A stretch of 64,000 nt of DNA from Nostoc linckia NIES-25 (GCF_002368035.1 NZ_AP018222.1:4519534-4583533); one strand, 5' to 3'; positions 8,243 through 17,514 are shown, numbered from the stretch's first letter. Numbers and translations: made by a program. The notes: generated by a model not told the origin, from the letters alone.

Positions 8243-9703
8243 TTAAGCAAGTTGCCAAGTATATTCATCCTCGAAAAACTGAACGAGCCAGTCTTTAACT
8301 AGGCGGGTGGCGCGGCAGTCATCTTCGTTGTAGCTTTGGATACTTTCTAATAAAGTCCGGTCGCCTGTTTTTAACCATTGCTCGTACCAGTGAATACACT
8401 TGGCTCCACTAGCTTCTTTATTACGCCACTCAAATCCCAACCAACGAGCGATCGCTTTGAGGGCATAGCTTTCTACAGGCAATGCTACGCTTTGAGTTAA
8501 TTGTTCGTATATATCGACAAACCGATTCAGTACGGGACGCACGGAGGAGTACGGAGTATTGTAAAGCTTTGCCAGCCGTTGGACTGTATCAAATTCATAC
8601 ACACAAAAATGATAAATTGGTGCTTGGGGATATTGCCAAACCAAATTCAAAAATTGCTGCCAAACTAACTCTTCGTCTTCTGGTTTATCTGCTAAAAAAG
8701 AATAAAATTGTTCTGTGTTGGCAACTCTATCTACCACCAAAACACCCAAAAGATAATTTAAATCCAAGTCTGGTTGTGCCTCAATATCAAAGTAAAGCTC
8801 TATAGGCGCTGTGAATGTAATATTTTCCTTTGGTAGCGGATACGGTAAAATTAAAGGTCGTTTTTGCAGTACAGATTGAGCTTGCACTACTAACTTCGCC
8901 GCTACTTGGCTGTCAAAACCAACTAGGTTTTCGAGAATGGCTGGACTGGTGTTAGCGAGAGATTCCAGTGTAGTTATATCTAAGGTCTGGAGTTGAGTGT
9001 AGCGAATGGGTGTTACGCCTGGTAACAGTGAGAGATGCTGCTGAGTTTGAGCGATCGCATAACATTGACTATACCAATGGCAAAGATTACACTTCTGTCG
9101 AGAAATAAACACCTCTGGCGGATTTGGTAACTCTAAAACTTGAATAAATTCCTCCAGAATTTGCTGCATTTGTGGCGTCCATTTAAACAAATCCACCGCA
9201 TAACTAGTGTTTTTAGTTCGCAAAATCAGCAAAGCTGTTTCGGGTACAACTCCTTGGACTGTTGCCAACACTTGGGCATGAAACGCGGCCACAACTTGAT
9301 ATTCTTGTTTAGGACGCTTACCGAGTTCAATACTAGCCGGCACATACATCCAATCTCCAAAATGAGATTGTCCTGGCTGTTTAACCAGTAAATCTGGACG
9401 ACTCAGTAAGGTGTATGCTTCAGAATAAGTTGCTGACAACACTCCTTTATAGATGTACTCAACCCCTCGTTGCATCAATTCTAAAGTTGCCTTTTCTCCC
9501 GCTTTCCAACTTCCATATGGATAATCAGGCTGCTGGTAAGTCAACTGTGCCAAATTACTCAGTTGATGAGCAATTTTGTCCTGTTGGAGTTTCCCCAGTA
9601 GTTCATTAGGAGCATCACGCTGACCTTTGTCACCGTGGATATCTAAAAAAGATCGGCGTTTACACCGTTGGTATTGCAGTAGGAGTTCAGCATTAATCAG
9701 CAT
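8243..9703 (-). CDS. TM0106-type RecB/Cas4-like nuclease with RNase H-like domain
   Basis: This 486-residue protein has an N-terminal RecB/Cas4-like region: C near residue 14 (QYQRCKRRSF), LLSRPDLLVKQPG with the conserved D, ELGKRPK, and a cysteine cluster KCNLCHWYSQC (about 205-215) of the type that binds an Fe-S cluster in Cas4/AddB-like nucleases. The C-terminal half begins LYFDIEAQPDLDLNYLLG and ends YNEDDCRATRLVKDWL, an RNase H-like/3'-5' exonuclease pattern with DxE and a late D. It matches the TM0106 family RecB-like putative nucleases. A role in DNA repair or processing is inference; no CRISPR genes are nearby. Confidence 0.88.
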   Translation of the reverse strand: MLINAELLLQYQRCKRRSFLDIHGDKGQRDAPNELLGKLQQDKIAHQLSNLAQLTYQQPDYPYGSWKAGEKATLELMQRGVEYIYKGVLSATYSEAYTLLSRPDLLVKQPGQSHFGDWMYVPASIELGKRPKQEYQVVAAFHAQVLATVQGVVPETALLILRTKNTSYAVDLFKWTPQMQQILEEFIQVLELPNPPEVFISRQKCNLCHWYSQCYAIAQTQQHLSLLPGVTPIRYTQLQTLDITTLESLANTSPAILENLVGFDSQVAAKLVVQAQSVLQKRPLILPYPLPKENITFTAPIELYFDIEAQPDLDLNYLLGVLVVDRVANTEQFYSFLADKPEDEELVWQQFLNLVWQYPQAPIYHFCVYEFDTVQRLAKLYNTPYSSVRPVLNRFVDIYEQLTQSVALPVESYALKAIARWLGFEWRNKEASGAKCIHWYEQWLKTGDRTLLESIQSYNEDDCRATRLVKDWLVQFFEDEYTWQLA

Positions 9704-9831
9704 TTCTTTAAGTTAACAACAATTAGCACTCTCTGGGGGTGGCTCAGACAATTAATAATGGAATGGGAGTTGACTGTTGGCTGTTGGCTGTTAACAAATG
9801 ACTAATGACTAATCAAAAATCCAAAATTAAT

Positions 9832-11025
9832 ATGGCCACTAGTTCTGTTGCACAAACCAGATTGCATCGCCATCGAGAGCAATTTCCGGCATTAGCTAAT
9901 AAGACTTATTTTAATTATGGAGGACAAGGGCCGATGCCTCTTGGGGCGATGGATGCGATCGCTCAAACTCAAGCCGATCTTCAGCATATAGGCCCTTTTG
10001 GTAATGAGGCATATCGCTGGCTAAGGGCGCAAGTGCAAGCTGCTAGAGCTGCGATCGCTTCCGAGTTCCAGATCCCTACTGATACAATCAGTCTGACTCA
10101 AAATGTCACTGTTGGCTGTAATATCGCCATGTGGGGTCTAGAATGGCGGGCTGGCGACCATATACTAATCTCAGATTGCGAACACCCAGGCGTGATTGCT
10201 ACAGCCCAAGAAATCAGCAGGCGATTCTCTGTAGAAGTTAGTACCTGTCCCCTAAAGGCAACTTTAAATGAAGGCGACCCCGTAAAAGTTATTACCCAGC
10301 ACTTGCGCCCCAATACCCGCCTAGTAATATTAAGTCATGTTTTCTGGAATACAGGTCAGGTTTTACCCCTCGATAAAATTGCCGAAGTATGCAGAAATAA
10401 TCATTCTGCATTATTAATAGACGCTGCCCAATCTGCTGGTTTGTTGCCTTTAAACTTGACTGAATTGGGGGTAGATTTTTATGCTTTCACCGGTCACAAA
10501 TGGTTATGCGGCCCTGCTGGTGCAGGCGGTTTGTACGTCCGACCAGAAGCGCGAGAAAACCTCAAACCTACATTTATTGGCTTGAATGGCATTGTTGTCG
10601 ATAATCAATCTCAGCCTGTGGATTGGCTTCCCGATGGGCGACGATATGAAGTCTCTACAGTAGCTTATCCTTTGTATGTCGGTTTGCGGGAGGCGATCGC
10701 TATTCATCAACAATGGGGAACCCCACAAGAACGTTACGAACAAATTTGTCACAACAGTGAGTACCTCTGGCGAAAGCTAGCAGCGTTAACCGATGTTAAA
10801 TGTCTGCGAACTTCTCCACCAGAAAGCGGCATAGTCTCTTTTGAACTGACAAATAATCAGGCTCAAGCTCATCTCAAATTAGTGGAATTTTTAGACTCAC
10901 AAAAAATATTAACTCGTACAATTGCCAACCCTAGCTGTATCCGGCTCACCGTCCATTACTTTACCTTAGAATCAGAAATCGACCAATTAATTGAAGCGAT
11001 TCAAACTTTTTGCACAAATAGTTAA
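9832..11025 (+). CDS. Class V aminotransferase-fold PLP enzyme
   Basis: This is a roughly 397-residue PLP enzyme of the class V aminotransferase/cysteine desulfurase fold. It shows YFNYGGQGPMP at the N-terminus, LTQNVTVGCNIAMWGLEW, DAAQSAGLLPLNL (the Asp that contacts the pyridine ring) and YAFTGHKWLCGPAGAGG, where the Lys should form the Schiff base. No SufS/NifS-type active-site Cys loop was recognised, so isopenicillin-N-epimerase-like or related chemistry is as likely as desulfuration. ATG 9832 was chosen because the upstream in-frame ATGACTAATGACTAATC is an STRR tract that merely adds MTNQKSKIN. Its own gene is followed by the GT-B protein 77 bp downstream. Confidence 0.88.
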   Translation: MATSSVAQTRLHRHREQFPALANKTYFNYGGQGPMPLGAMDAIAQTQADLQHIGPFGNEAYRWLRAQVQAARAAIASEFQIPTDTISLTQNVTVGCNIAMWGLEWRAGDHILISDCEHPGVIATAQEISRRFSVEVSTCPLKATLNEGDPVKVITQHLRPNTRLVILSHVFWNTGQVLPLDKIAEVCRNNHSALLIDAAQSAGLLPLNLTELGVDFYAFTGHKWLCGPAGAGGLYVRPEARENLKPTFIGLNGIVVDNQSQPVDWLPDGRRYEVSTVAYPLYVGLREAIAIHQQWGTPQERYEQICHNSEYLWRKLAALTDVKCLRTSPPESGIVSFELTNNQAQAHLKLVEFLDSQKILTRTIANPSCIRLTVHYFTLESEIDQLIEAIQTFCTNS

Positions 11026-11102
11026 AAGTTAATAACTAACAATTAGGAGTTGGAATTAGAATTCTAACTCCTAATGACCAATGACAAATGACAAACTTAA
11101 AA

Positions 11103-12185
11103 ATGGAACGCCCAATTTTTTATTTAGCCATCACTAACCACGGATTTGGTCATGCTACCCGCATGGCTGCTGTAGCTGCAACAATTCAAAAGTTATGTCC
11201 AGAAGTTCTGTTAATTATGGTGACCACTGCGCCGCGTTGGTTGTTAGAGTGCTACATAGAAGGCGATTTTATCTATCGTCCCCGTGCATTTGATTTGGGT
11301 GTGGTGCAAGCAGACAGTTTGACAATGGATAAAGCAGCGACTTTAGAAAAGTTGCTGGATATTAAAAAGCATCAAAATTCATTAATTGCCTCAGAAGTTA
11401 ATTTTATTCGTCAAAATCGCGTGAATCTCATCTTGGCAGATGTTCCCTTTCTGGCTTCTGGGTTTGCGAATGCTGCAAACATTCCCTGCTGGATGATTAG
11501 TAACTTTGGTTGGGACTTGATTTATCGAGATTGGGGAGGTGAATTTTTAGCAGTTGCAGACTGGATTAGTGATTGGTATTCAAAGTGCGATCGCCTGTTT
11601 CGTCTTCCTTTCCACGAACCAATGGAAGCTTTTAACAATATCACAGATATTGGCTTAACAGGCGGTTCTCCGCGTTATACCCTTGATGATTTACGCTCTC
11701 TTTGGGGAATAACTACACCAGTTGAAAAAACTATTTTGTTGACTTTTGGTGGCTTGGGTTTACAGCAAATTCCTTATCATAATTTGCAACAATTTCCAGA
11801 TTGGCAATTCATTGTTTTCGATCGATCTGCCCCCGATCTACCAAATTTGGTAAAAATTAATGACCGCAAATACCGCCCTGTAGATTTTATGCCCATTTGC
11901 GGGCGAGTCTTTTCCAAACCTGGTTACGGTACTTTTGCTGAAGCCACAAAATTACAAGTACCGTTAATTACTCTTGTGCGTGAAGATTTTGCTGAAGCAA
12001 GTTATTTAATAGAAGGCATAACTAACTACAATCAACATCAAATTGTTACCTCTGCTGACTTTTTTGAAGGAACTTGGAATTTTCTGCGTGAGTCACCCCA
12101 ACCACCAAAAGAATCCCAACCAATTGCTAAGGATGGTAATGAAGCGATCGCTCAGGCTGTGATTAATTATTTTCAGTCAAGTTAA
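11103..12185 (+). CDS. GT-B glycosyltransferase-like protein, resembles arabinokinase N-domain
   Basis: This is a protein of about 360 residues that opens with ITNHGFGHATRMAAVAATI, a glycine-rich GT-B nucleotide-sugar loop. The middle contains FDLGVVQADSLTMD, LEKLLDIKKHQ, NLILADVPFLASGFA and ISNFGWDLIYRDWGG, which closely parallels the N-terminal domain of plant L-arabinokinase (ARA1) and related stand-alone MJ1255/VC2487-like glycosyltransferases. The C-terminal half has LTFGGLGLQQIP and FSKPGYGTFAEA, typical of GT28-like sugar-nucleotide sites. No GHMP kinase domain follows. Start taken at ATG 11103; ATG 11088 lies in a TGACAAATGACAAAC repeat. Substrate unknown. Confidence 0.82.
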   Translation: MERPIFYLAITNHGFGHATRMAAVAATIQKLCPEVLLIMVTTAPRWLLECYIEGDFIYRPRAFDLGVVQADSLTMDKAATLEKLLDIKKHQNSLIASEVNFIRQNRVNLILADVPFLASGFANAANIPCWMISNFGWDLIYRDWGGEFLAVADWISDWYSKCDRLFRLPFHEPMEAFNNITDIGLTGGSPRYTLDDLRSLWGITTPVEKTILLTFGGLGLQQIPYHNLQQFPDWQFIVFDRSAPDLPNLVKINDRKYRPVDFMPICGRVFSKPGYGTFAEATKLQVPLITLVREDFAEASYLIEGITNYNQHQIVTSADFFEGTWNFLRESPQPPKESQPIAKDGNEAIAQAVINYFQSS

Positions 12186-12269
12186 AATCAATAATGGAAA
12201 GTTCAACAATAATCTATTTGGAGTGCAGCAAAAAAGTAGCCAAGTGCAGCACCTTGTTTTGCTTTTTCA

Positions 12270-13088
12270 TTAGAGAAATGGTTGCCACTGAGTTCCGTGC
12301 TTGGGTGCTGATAGTTTTGGAAGCGACACGGGATGCTTTTCTATCACGACAAGGTAGGGATAGAAATGGATTGAGTGAATCGCTGATTGAAATTGCGTGA
12401 CTCTGCTTTGGAGAAGGGAACTTGGCATTACGTTCATGCTATTCAACTCATTAACAAGTCCGGTTGCAAAGGCAGAGAACCTATTGAACGTTCCATGAAC
12501 ATCCTCACATAAATACACTCCTCCAGGACGAAGGTGCGGTAACATTTCCTCTAAAGTAATCTGCTGCTGCTCAGGTGTGTGTCCACCATCATCAATAAGA
12601 ATATCTATACCTTTGACGCTATTCTTAAAAGTACTCCAAAAAGACCTATCCGCTTGATCGCCAATAAAGACGGAGACGTGTTCATTTTCATAAGCTTTGC
12701 ATACTTCCTCGATGTCTACTCCGTATATATGGCTATTTTCTCCAAAATAGGAGCGCCACATTTCAAGGCTTCCGCCACTATAGATGCCAATTTCTAGCAC
12801 ATCTACCTTCTGCCCAACAAATTTTGCAAGATGTCGGTGGTAAATATCAAAATAATGCTCCCATTTCCAGATACCAAATCCTTCTTTGTGGTTCTGAAAA
12901 TACTCCCACAATGGATTTGTCGATGAAGAGTTAGGATTTTCTACTTCTCGGACGACATTCTCAAAGGCTCGTGAAAATTCATAAGCGCTACAAATAGAAG
13001 GCACTGTCTTTATCGCTTGGGTAAATATCGATGGCTCCTTTGCCATAGCCTTTAACATCGGATACAAAATTTTGAGATATCGTTTCAT
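12270..13088 (-). CDS. Class I SAM-dependent methyltransferase
   Basis: This 272-residue protein has a Rossmann methyltransferase signature: VDVLEIGIYSGGSLEMW (motif I, about residues 98-114), HIYGVDIEE (acidic end of beta-2), SVFIGDQAD, and GIDILIDDGGHTPEQQQ (motif near beta-4). The metal-binding-like IDDGGH and PGGVYLCEDVHG resemble the macrocin/demethylmacrocin O-methyltransferase and cephalosporin hydroxylase-type group that modifies natural products or sugars. The N-terminal 90 residues are less conserved and contain FEN..REVENPN. It is oriented opposite to both neighbours. A plus-strand frame at 12194-12400 overlaps its 3' end and was not called. Confidence 0.85.
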   Translation of the reverse strand: MKRYLKILYPMLKAMAKEPSIFTQAIKTVPSICSAYEFSRAFENVVREVENPNSSSTNPLWEYFQNHKEGFGIWKWEHYFDIYHRHLAKFVGQKVDVLEIGIYSGGSLEMWRSYFGENSHIYGVDIEEVCKAYENEHVSVFIGDQADRSFWSTFKNSVKGIDILIDDGGHTPEQQQITLEEMLPHLRPGGVYLCEDVHGTFNRFSAFATGLVNELNSMNVMPSSLLQSRVTQFQSAIHSIHFYPYLVVIEKHPVSLPKLSAPKHGTQWQPFL

Positions 13089-13461
13089 TATTTTCCCTCA
13101 TGTGATGCTTTTTGTAGCTCAATTCTGAATTATCCTGGCAAAAGAAGAATTTGTTGAGATTATCTAACAATTGTTAAGTGTGCGTCAACAGATACTACCT
13201 CAGCAAAGTGTGGGGTAAACAGCAATATCTTGCCAAGCTCAAGGGTATAAAGTGAGACTTACTCGTTTAAATGCCGTAGTGATGAAACAAGGATGCTCCC
13301 AAATTAGGTTCAAGTAACTGATAACCAAATTTTTATTTTTCATCAACTTTCTGCTACTAATCTGGGCTTTATTACCACGTAGATTTTTTATTAGCCCCAA
13401 TCTAGAAAAAAAGCAAGAAAGCCAAGAGAAAAAAGAAAAGCTCAAATTCCCAGATGATTAT

Positions 13462-13656
13462 TTGACGCTTTCGCCTGAGCAATACCATTTGCAGATGTTA
13501 GTTGACTTGAGAGAGACTTATAATAAAAACCAAAAACAAGTAGATGATATTTCTCTAGCTTTGAAATATGCTACTGGTGTGACTGCCGGAATTGCTATGC
13601 TTGCCTTATTACATCAAGTAACGGTTTCTTTTATTCCTGAACTACAAAAACTATGA
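13462..13656 (+). CDS. Small membrane protein, start uncertain
   Basis: This is at least 64 residues from a TTG start at 13462. The frame is open back to 13318, and that part would encode a hydrophobic helix (FLFFINFLLLIWALLP) followed by a charged linker (EKKQESQEKKEKLKFPDDYL). No ATG, GTG or TTG precedes that helix in frame, only CTG 13318, so either a rare start or an upstream frameshift is possible. The visible part has YHLQMLVDLRETYNKNQKQV and a C-terminal hydrophobic helix ATGVTAGIAMLALL. The TGA stop overlaps the next gene's ATG (ATGA), suggesting translational coupling. Function unknown. Confidence 0.6.
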   Translation: MTLSPEQYHLQMLVDLRETYNKNQKQVDDISLALKYATGVTAGIAMLALLHQVTVSFIPELQKL

Positions 13657-13874
13657 ATAACAAAGATGATACAAAATCTTCTCAAAAAAGTTTACAAGTG
13701 CCGGAACCTAACTTAAAGAATATTACAGCTTTGTCTCACAATCTGCCTAGCACACTTATCATCCCCCATGCGTTAAAACAATCTGTAAATGCAGTTTTAA
13801 GCTTCTTTAGGCGAAGACATACTCAATCAAACGATAAATCTGAGTCAAAACAACAACCAAATCAAGCAGATTGA
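13653..13874 (+). CDS. Small protein coupled to upstream gene
   Basis: This 73-residue ORF starts inside the previous stop codon (ATGA at 13653-13656). It is polar and basic: Lys/Ser-rich N-terminus (MNNKDDTKSSQKSLQVPEP), an amphipathic middle (IPHALKQSVNAVLSFFRRR) and a Gln/Ser/Lys tail. No family was recognised. The overlap arrangement and the short distance to the YjbQ gene (44 bp) argue for translation in a common transcript. Confidence 0.55.
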   Translation: MNNKDDTKSSQKSLQVPEPNLKNITALSHNLPSTLIIPHALKQSVNAVLSFFRRRHTQSNDKSESKQQPNQAD

Positions 13875-13918
13875 ACTGCTAATTTAGCTTTTACTGTCAC
13901 CAATAATTATTTTTCCAA

Positions 13919-14332
13919 ATGAGTCATTACCAAAAGTTATTAAGAATTACCACCACTGGCAAATCTTTTTACAATATCACTAATAAAATAGAAGCGATCG
14001 TTGCAGAATCGGGTGTTGAAACTGGTCTTTGCACTTTATTTTTACGCCACACTTCAGCCAGCTTAGTTATCCAAGAAAACGCCGATCCTGATGTTCTTGT
14101 GGATCTAGCTAATTTTATGGCAAAACTAGTGCCAGAATCAGCTAAATATATTCACGATGCAGAAGGCGCCGATGATATGCCAGCACATATTCGTACAGCC
14201 CTCACCCACACTTCTGAACATATCCCCATTAATCGCGGTCATTTGGTACTGGGAACTTGGCAGGGAATTTATATTTGGGAACACCGCCAGCGCAGCCATT
14301 CAAGGGAGTTAGTTGTCCACATTTCTGGATAA
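13919..14332 (+). CDS. YjbQ / UPF0047 family (secondary thiamine-phosphate synthase-like)
   Basis: This 137-residue protein is full length for the UPF0047/YjbQ family. Hallmarks include LCTLFLRHTSASLVIQENAD, EGADDMPAHIRTAL and HIPINRGHLVLGTWQGIYIWEHR; the conserved His, Asp and Glu residues form the metal/active-site cluster of the family. Some members have weak thiamine-phosphate synthase activity, but the physiological role is not settled. Cytosolic. It follows the two small coupled genes. Confidence 0.93.
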   Translation: MSHYQKLLRITTTGKSFYNITNKIEAIVAESGVETGLCTLFLRHTSASLVIQENADPDVLVDLANFMAKLVPESAKYIHDAEGADDMPAHIRTALTHTSEHIPINRGHLVLGTWQGIYIWEHRQRSHSRELVVHISG

Positions 14333-14574
14333 AAATTTATCAAATTTAATTTGTTTAAAGCGTAGCTTTATTAGAGTTTAAATACTCTGTTGTAACTGCT
14401 TAGCTTTTGATAAAATATTATAACCCTTGCTGTAATGCCTTTTTGGCGAAAAATATTCATATAAATAAACCATATACATACTAAAAAAGTTGTATGTGTC
14501 AGTTTGTAAATAAAAAATTAAGTTTGTTTATAAGTTTTTAATAATTTGTTTATTTAAAGATAAACTAATACTTA

Positions 14575-15354
14575 ATGTCAGTTGGGCGGGCTATTTCAAT
14601 TACTATGAAGCAAGAACTAACACCGACTCATACTTTCCAAGTTATCGATCGAATACTTGCCCAGCACTCTGTTAATCTTTTGTCACTTAATCCCCAAAAA
14701 AAAATAATTACCAGTTTTGCGGAATTGGGGAATTTGATTGCTGAAGAAAATACCGACATCCAAATCATCACAACTCTTCAGGAAACTTTGAAATGTATAG
14801 TTGATAGCCAGTTGCAAAATTTTCCAGAAAACATATTCTGGGATTTTGATTTTCTGGTCAGTAGTATGCTGAGACAGGCTTTAGTAGCAGAGGAAGGTGC
14901 TGTTTGTTTTTTAAATACTTTTTGTGAAAAGATGGTTTCCCTAACAGAAATGTTTGGAATTAACACAGAAATTCGCTTTCGTTACGTCCACGACTTTCTA
15001 TATGGATTTGATTGGGCAAGATGGGTACAAAAAGATCCGCAAAATCGTGCAAATATAGAACCTTTTAGCTTAGTTTTTTTTGATTATTTACTCACTAAAG
15101 GAAAGGAACTTATACAACGTATTAGTCACGGTCAAATCACTTATTATAAACTGTGTGACACGGGCTACCGCAATCCCTTCTCCTTTTCTCGCGAACCAAA
15201 AGATGAATATCGTTTGTTAACTTATCTTGCTCAGGAAGAACTGATTCCGGTAGCAGTATGGAACTGGAATGCTAGACCTGTATGGAATAAACCTTTCCAA
15301 GAAATGCGTCAGCAAATAGCATTAAAATTAGATATTCAACCACAGAAACACTGA
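14575..15354 (+). CDS. Conserved-looking protein of unknown function
   Basis: This 259-residue soluble protein has no signal peptide or membrane helix. It is rich in aromatics: FPENIFWDFDFLVSSMLRQA, FRYVHDFLYGFDWARWVQK, PFSLVFFDYLLTKGKEL and CDTGYRNPFSFSREP. A second Met at residue 11 (MKQELTP, 14605) is a plausible alternative start. It sits 33 bp upstream of the Nif3 gene on the same strand, so they may share a transcript. I do not recognise the family; absence of recognisable catalytic motifs prevents a functional call. Confidence 0.7.
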   Translation: MSVGRAISITMKQELTPTHTFQVIDRILAQHSVNLLSLNPQKKIITSFAELGNLIAEENTDIQIITTLQETLKCIVDSQLQNFPENIFWDFDFLVSSMLRQALVAEEGAVCFLNTFCEKMVSLTEMFGINTEIRFRYVHDFLYGFDWARWVQKDPQNRANIEPFSLVFFDYLLTKGKELIQRISHGQITYYKLCDTGYRNPFSFSREPKDEYRLLTYLAQEELIPVAVWNWNARPVWNKPFQEMRQQIALKLDIQPQKH

Positions 15355-15386
15355 TTAGCAATCAGAAATTAGAACTCAAAAATTCA

Positions 15387-16199
15387 ATGATGAAAATTGC
15401 TGATTTAATTAGTTGGTTTGAAGCATGGGCAAATCCCGCTTGGTGCGAAAGCTGGGATAATTGTGGCTGGCAGATTGAGCCTGGAGTGTTGCAGGAAAGA
15501 GTACGAGTATTGGTGTGTTTGACACCAACTTTGGCAGTGATGGACGAAGCGATCGCCTTAAATGCTAATCTAATTTTTGCCCATCATCCTCTGATTTTTA
15601 CACCTCCCAAGTCCTTATGCAAAGGTTCGGCGATCGCAGAAATGGCACGGTTAGCTTTTACCAACAATATTGGTATCTACAGCGCCCACACGAATTTTGA
15701 CCAGGTGGAGGATGGTACTGCTGATGTCTTGGCTCAAATTTTGCAACTTCAACAAGTTACTCCCATAGTACCCACGCAGCCTGGATTAGGATATGGTCGT
15801 GTTGGTTTGCTAGAGCCATCGATGACACTACAGGAATTACTCCAAGCCATTCAAACCAAACTTGCTTCTCCAAATTTAATTTTTTCACCAACAGCTAATT
15901 TACAGCAAATAATTTCACGAGTTGCCGTTTTGGGTGGTTCGGGAGCTAGTTTCATTTCAGCAGTTAGCAAAGCTGGCGCCCAAGCCTACCTAACTTCTGA
16001 CTGCAAATTTCATCAATTTCAAGAAAGCCGCGATGCCTACGGCGGGCTGGACCAACGCAATCTCATTTTAATCGACGCCGGACATTATGCTACCGAACGT
16101 CCTGCTTGCGATCGCTTAGTGCAAAAATTCCAGTCCTTGAACCTCGACTGGGTGCAATTGAGTCAAAAAGATGAGGATTTTCGCCAGTTCTTTGCTTGA
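15387..16199 (+). CDS. Nif3-like dinuclear metal centre protein
   Basis: This 270-residue NIF3/YbgI/DUF34 family protein opens IADLISWFEAWANPAWCESW followed by DNCGWQIEPG, and has metal-binding FAHHPLIFTPPKS and YSAHTNFDQVEDG (His, His, Asp). The C-terminal half has AVLGGSGASFI, AYLTSDCKFHQF and DAGHYATE, the second half of the metal site. Members form hexameric rings with a two-metal centre; a GTP-cyclohydrolase-like role has been proposed but is unproven. Start may be the first or second Met (ATGATG). Length is typical for the short form of the family, without the central insert. Confidence 0.93.
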   Translation: MMKIADLISWFEAWANPAWCESWDNCGWQIEPGVLQERVRVLVCLTPTLAVMDEAIALNANLIFAHHPLIFTPPKSLCKGSAIAEMARLAFTNNIGIYSAHTNFDQVEDGTADVLAQILQLQQVTPIVPTQPGLGYGRVGLLEPSMTLQELLQAIQTKLASPNLIFSPTANLQQIISRVAVLGGSGASFISAVSKAGAQAYLTSDCKFHQFQESRDAYGGLDQRNLILIDAGHYATERPACDRLVQKFQSLNLDWVQLSQKDEDFRQFFA

Positions 16200-16500
16200 T
16201 TGCATTTGTTTAAGTATTATTTTGGATGCTTGCCTAAAAGTTTTACTATATTTTAATATTCTTAAATCACCAATGATTGCTCGATCTAAACAGCAAAGGT
16301 ACTGAAAATATTTGTATTCATCTATGCGCGTACAGCACATACTGAATGTGCCAAAAACTTATATATCAATCTTTATTGTGATATAAATCACTAAACCCAT
16401 GTAATGATAATCACATATTATTTATGTTCCATATCAATTAGGAGCAGAGGGAAATATTCCACACTGGACGTTATAAATCGCTCACTCTGGCCTAATCAAG
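16200..16500. other. Intergenic region, nothing recognised
   Basis: This AT-rich 301-bp spacer holds no ORF with coding character; it presumably holds the promoter for the small gene at 16501. AGGAGCAGAGGG at 16440-16451 is too far upstream to be its ribosome site. Confidence 0.4.
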
Positions 16501-16719
16501 ATGATTCGCACAATCGTTGAATCTGCTTTTCAAACTGGATATCTTAGTGTTGAATCTGAAGGTTTACTCCATCAAGTGCTGGCTACTAAATGCTACAACT
16601 CAGAGGATTTGTCAGCCCTTGCAGCCCTATACGATGCAGTTCGCACAGGTCAAATTAAAAGAGAAGCATCCCCGTCCAATGTCCTAATGGAATTACCTCT
16701 ACCGAATAAATCTTTTTGA
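16501..16719 (+). CDS. Small conserved-type cyanobacterial protein
   Basis: This is a 72-residue ORF from ATG 16501, mostly helical: MIRTIVESAFQTGYLSVESE, LLHQVLATKCYNSEDLSAL, AALYDAVRTGQIKRE. Its composition is protein-like (balanced charged/hydrophobic residues, good codon use), unlike the repeat-derived frames around it. No known domain could be named. The downstream side enters a repeat-rich region. Confidence 0.6.
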   Translation: MIRTIVESAFQTGYLSVESEGLLHQVLATKCYNSEDLSALAALYDAVRTGQIKREASPSNVLMELPLPNKSF

Positions 16720-17514
16720 TACTAATACAAGGGCAGTAAGGCACACAAGGGCAAGGAGACAAAAATAAAAGTTGGAGCCAAGCCTTTCGACATAGAAGCT
16801 TTGCCGCTTGCCGCAAGCATCCAAACTTCTCCTGTTGGAGACGCTGGGCGGACGAAGGAAAAGGGAAAAATCGCAACAAGCCTTTCCTCCCAAGTTTTGT
16901 TCGCCCCAAGCCGACCTCAGGCTTCTCTTTTGGTTTGTGTGCCCTCACTTCCCCATCCTCTTGTTCCTCCGTGTCCCCGTGTCCTCTTTTCCATCTTCCC
17001 CCAACTCTTGTGCAAGCAAAAACCTGAAAACTCAAAACTATTTGTGTGTTGTTTTTGAAAATCATCAAGGTCAGCAAGAGAATGAGTTAAGATCAAATAC
17101 ACAGGGGTAAAAGTAAAGCCAAGTCCCCGGACTTCTTATAATGCCAATGACTACAAGTAGGCAAATTAAACAACCGCGATCGACGCTTGTTTCTCAGTAT
17201 TTTTTATTACATAATGGTAGAAAGGACTCACCAGCAAATATTAACCTTGTGAGGAGAAATCCCGACTTGTTCGACTTCTATGAAGCAAACATTCCTTAAA
17301 AGCCCGAAAGAGATTGACTTCACTGGTAAGGCAACCATTGGTTGATGACCCAAAATATCCTAGATTCTGACAACTACAAGCAAATCTTGAGATAGGGTTA
17401 TGAGACGTACTTGTTCTCAACCGTGAAATTAACCTCTTAAGGGTGTAATCTAGTGGGGTCAAACCCAGATTTTGACAGGTTTAACTACGTTGTTTAAAAA
17501 GGCAGAAGCAGTAC
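16720..17514. other. Intergenic region with repeats, no gene
   Basis: Several overlapping frames on both strands here (60-140 codons) are rich in Pro, Ser, Lys and Gly and derive from CCTTGTTCCTCCGTG-type low-complexity repeats; none has coding character. A hairpin at 16794-16830 (arms AGAAGCTTTGCCGCTTGC and its near complement) is present. Positions 17100-17514 should carry the promoter of the gene at 17515. Confidence 0.5.
16794..16830. repeat. Imperfect palindrome
   Basis: The arms AGAAGCTTTGCCGCTTGC and GCAAGCATCCAAACTTCT pair with a few mismatches around a three-base loop. It resembles the small hairpin elements dispersed elsewhere in this window in size but has different sequence. Confidence 0.55.

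Noticed and set aside
8243..9703. Cas4-like nuclease as evidence for a CRISPR system
   Set aside because: The Cas4-like core is fused to an RNase H-like domain in the TM0106 style and no repeats or other cas genes are nearby.
12194..12400. 68-residue plus-strand ORF overlapping the methyltransferase 3' end
   Set aside because: The minus-strand methyltransferase has clear SAM motifs through to its end; the plus-strand frame has no recognisable features.
16801..17110. Several overlapping frames of 60-140 codons on both strands
   Set aside because: All pass through low-complexity repeat DNA, are Pro/Ser/Lys-rich and lack ribosome sites; the only coding-like ORF nearby is 16501-16719.
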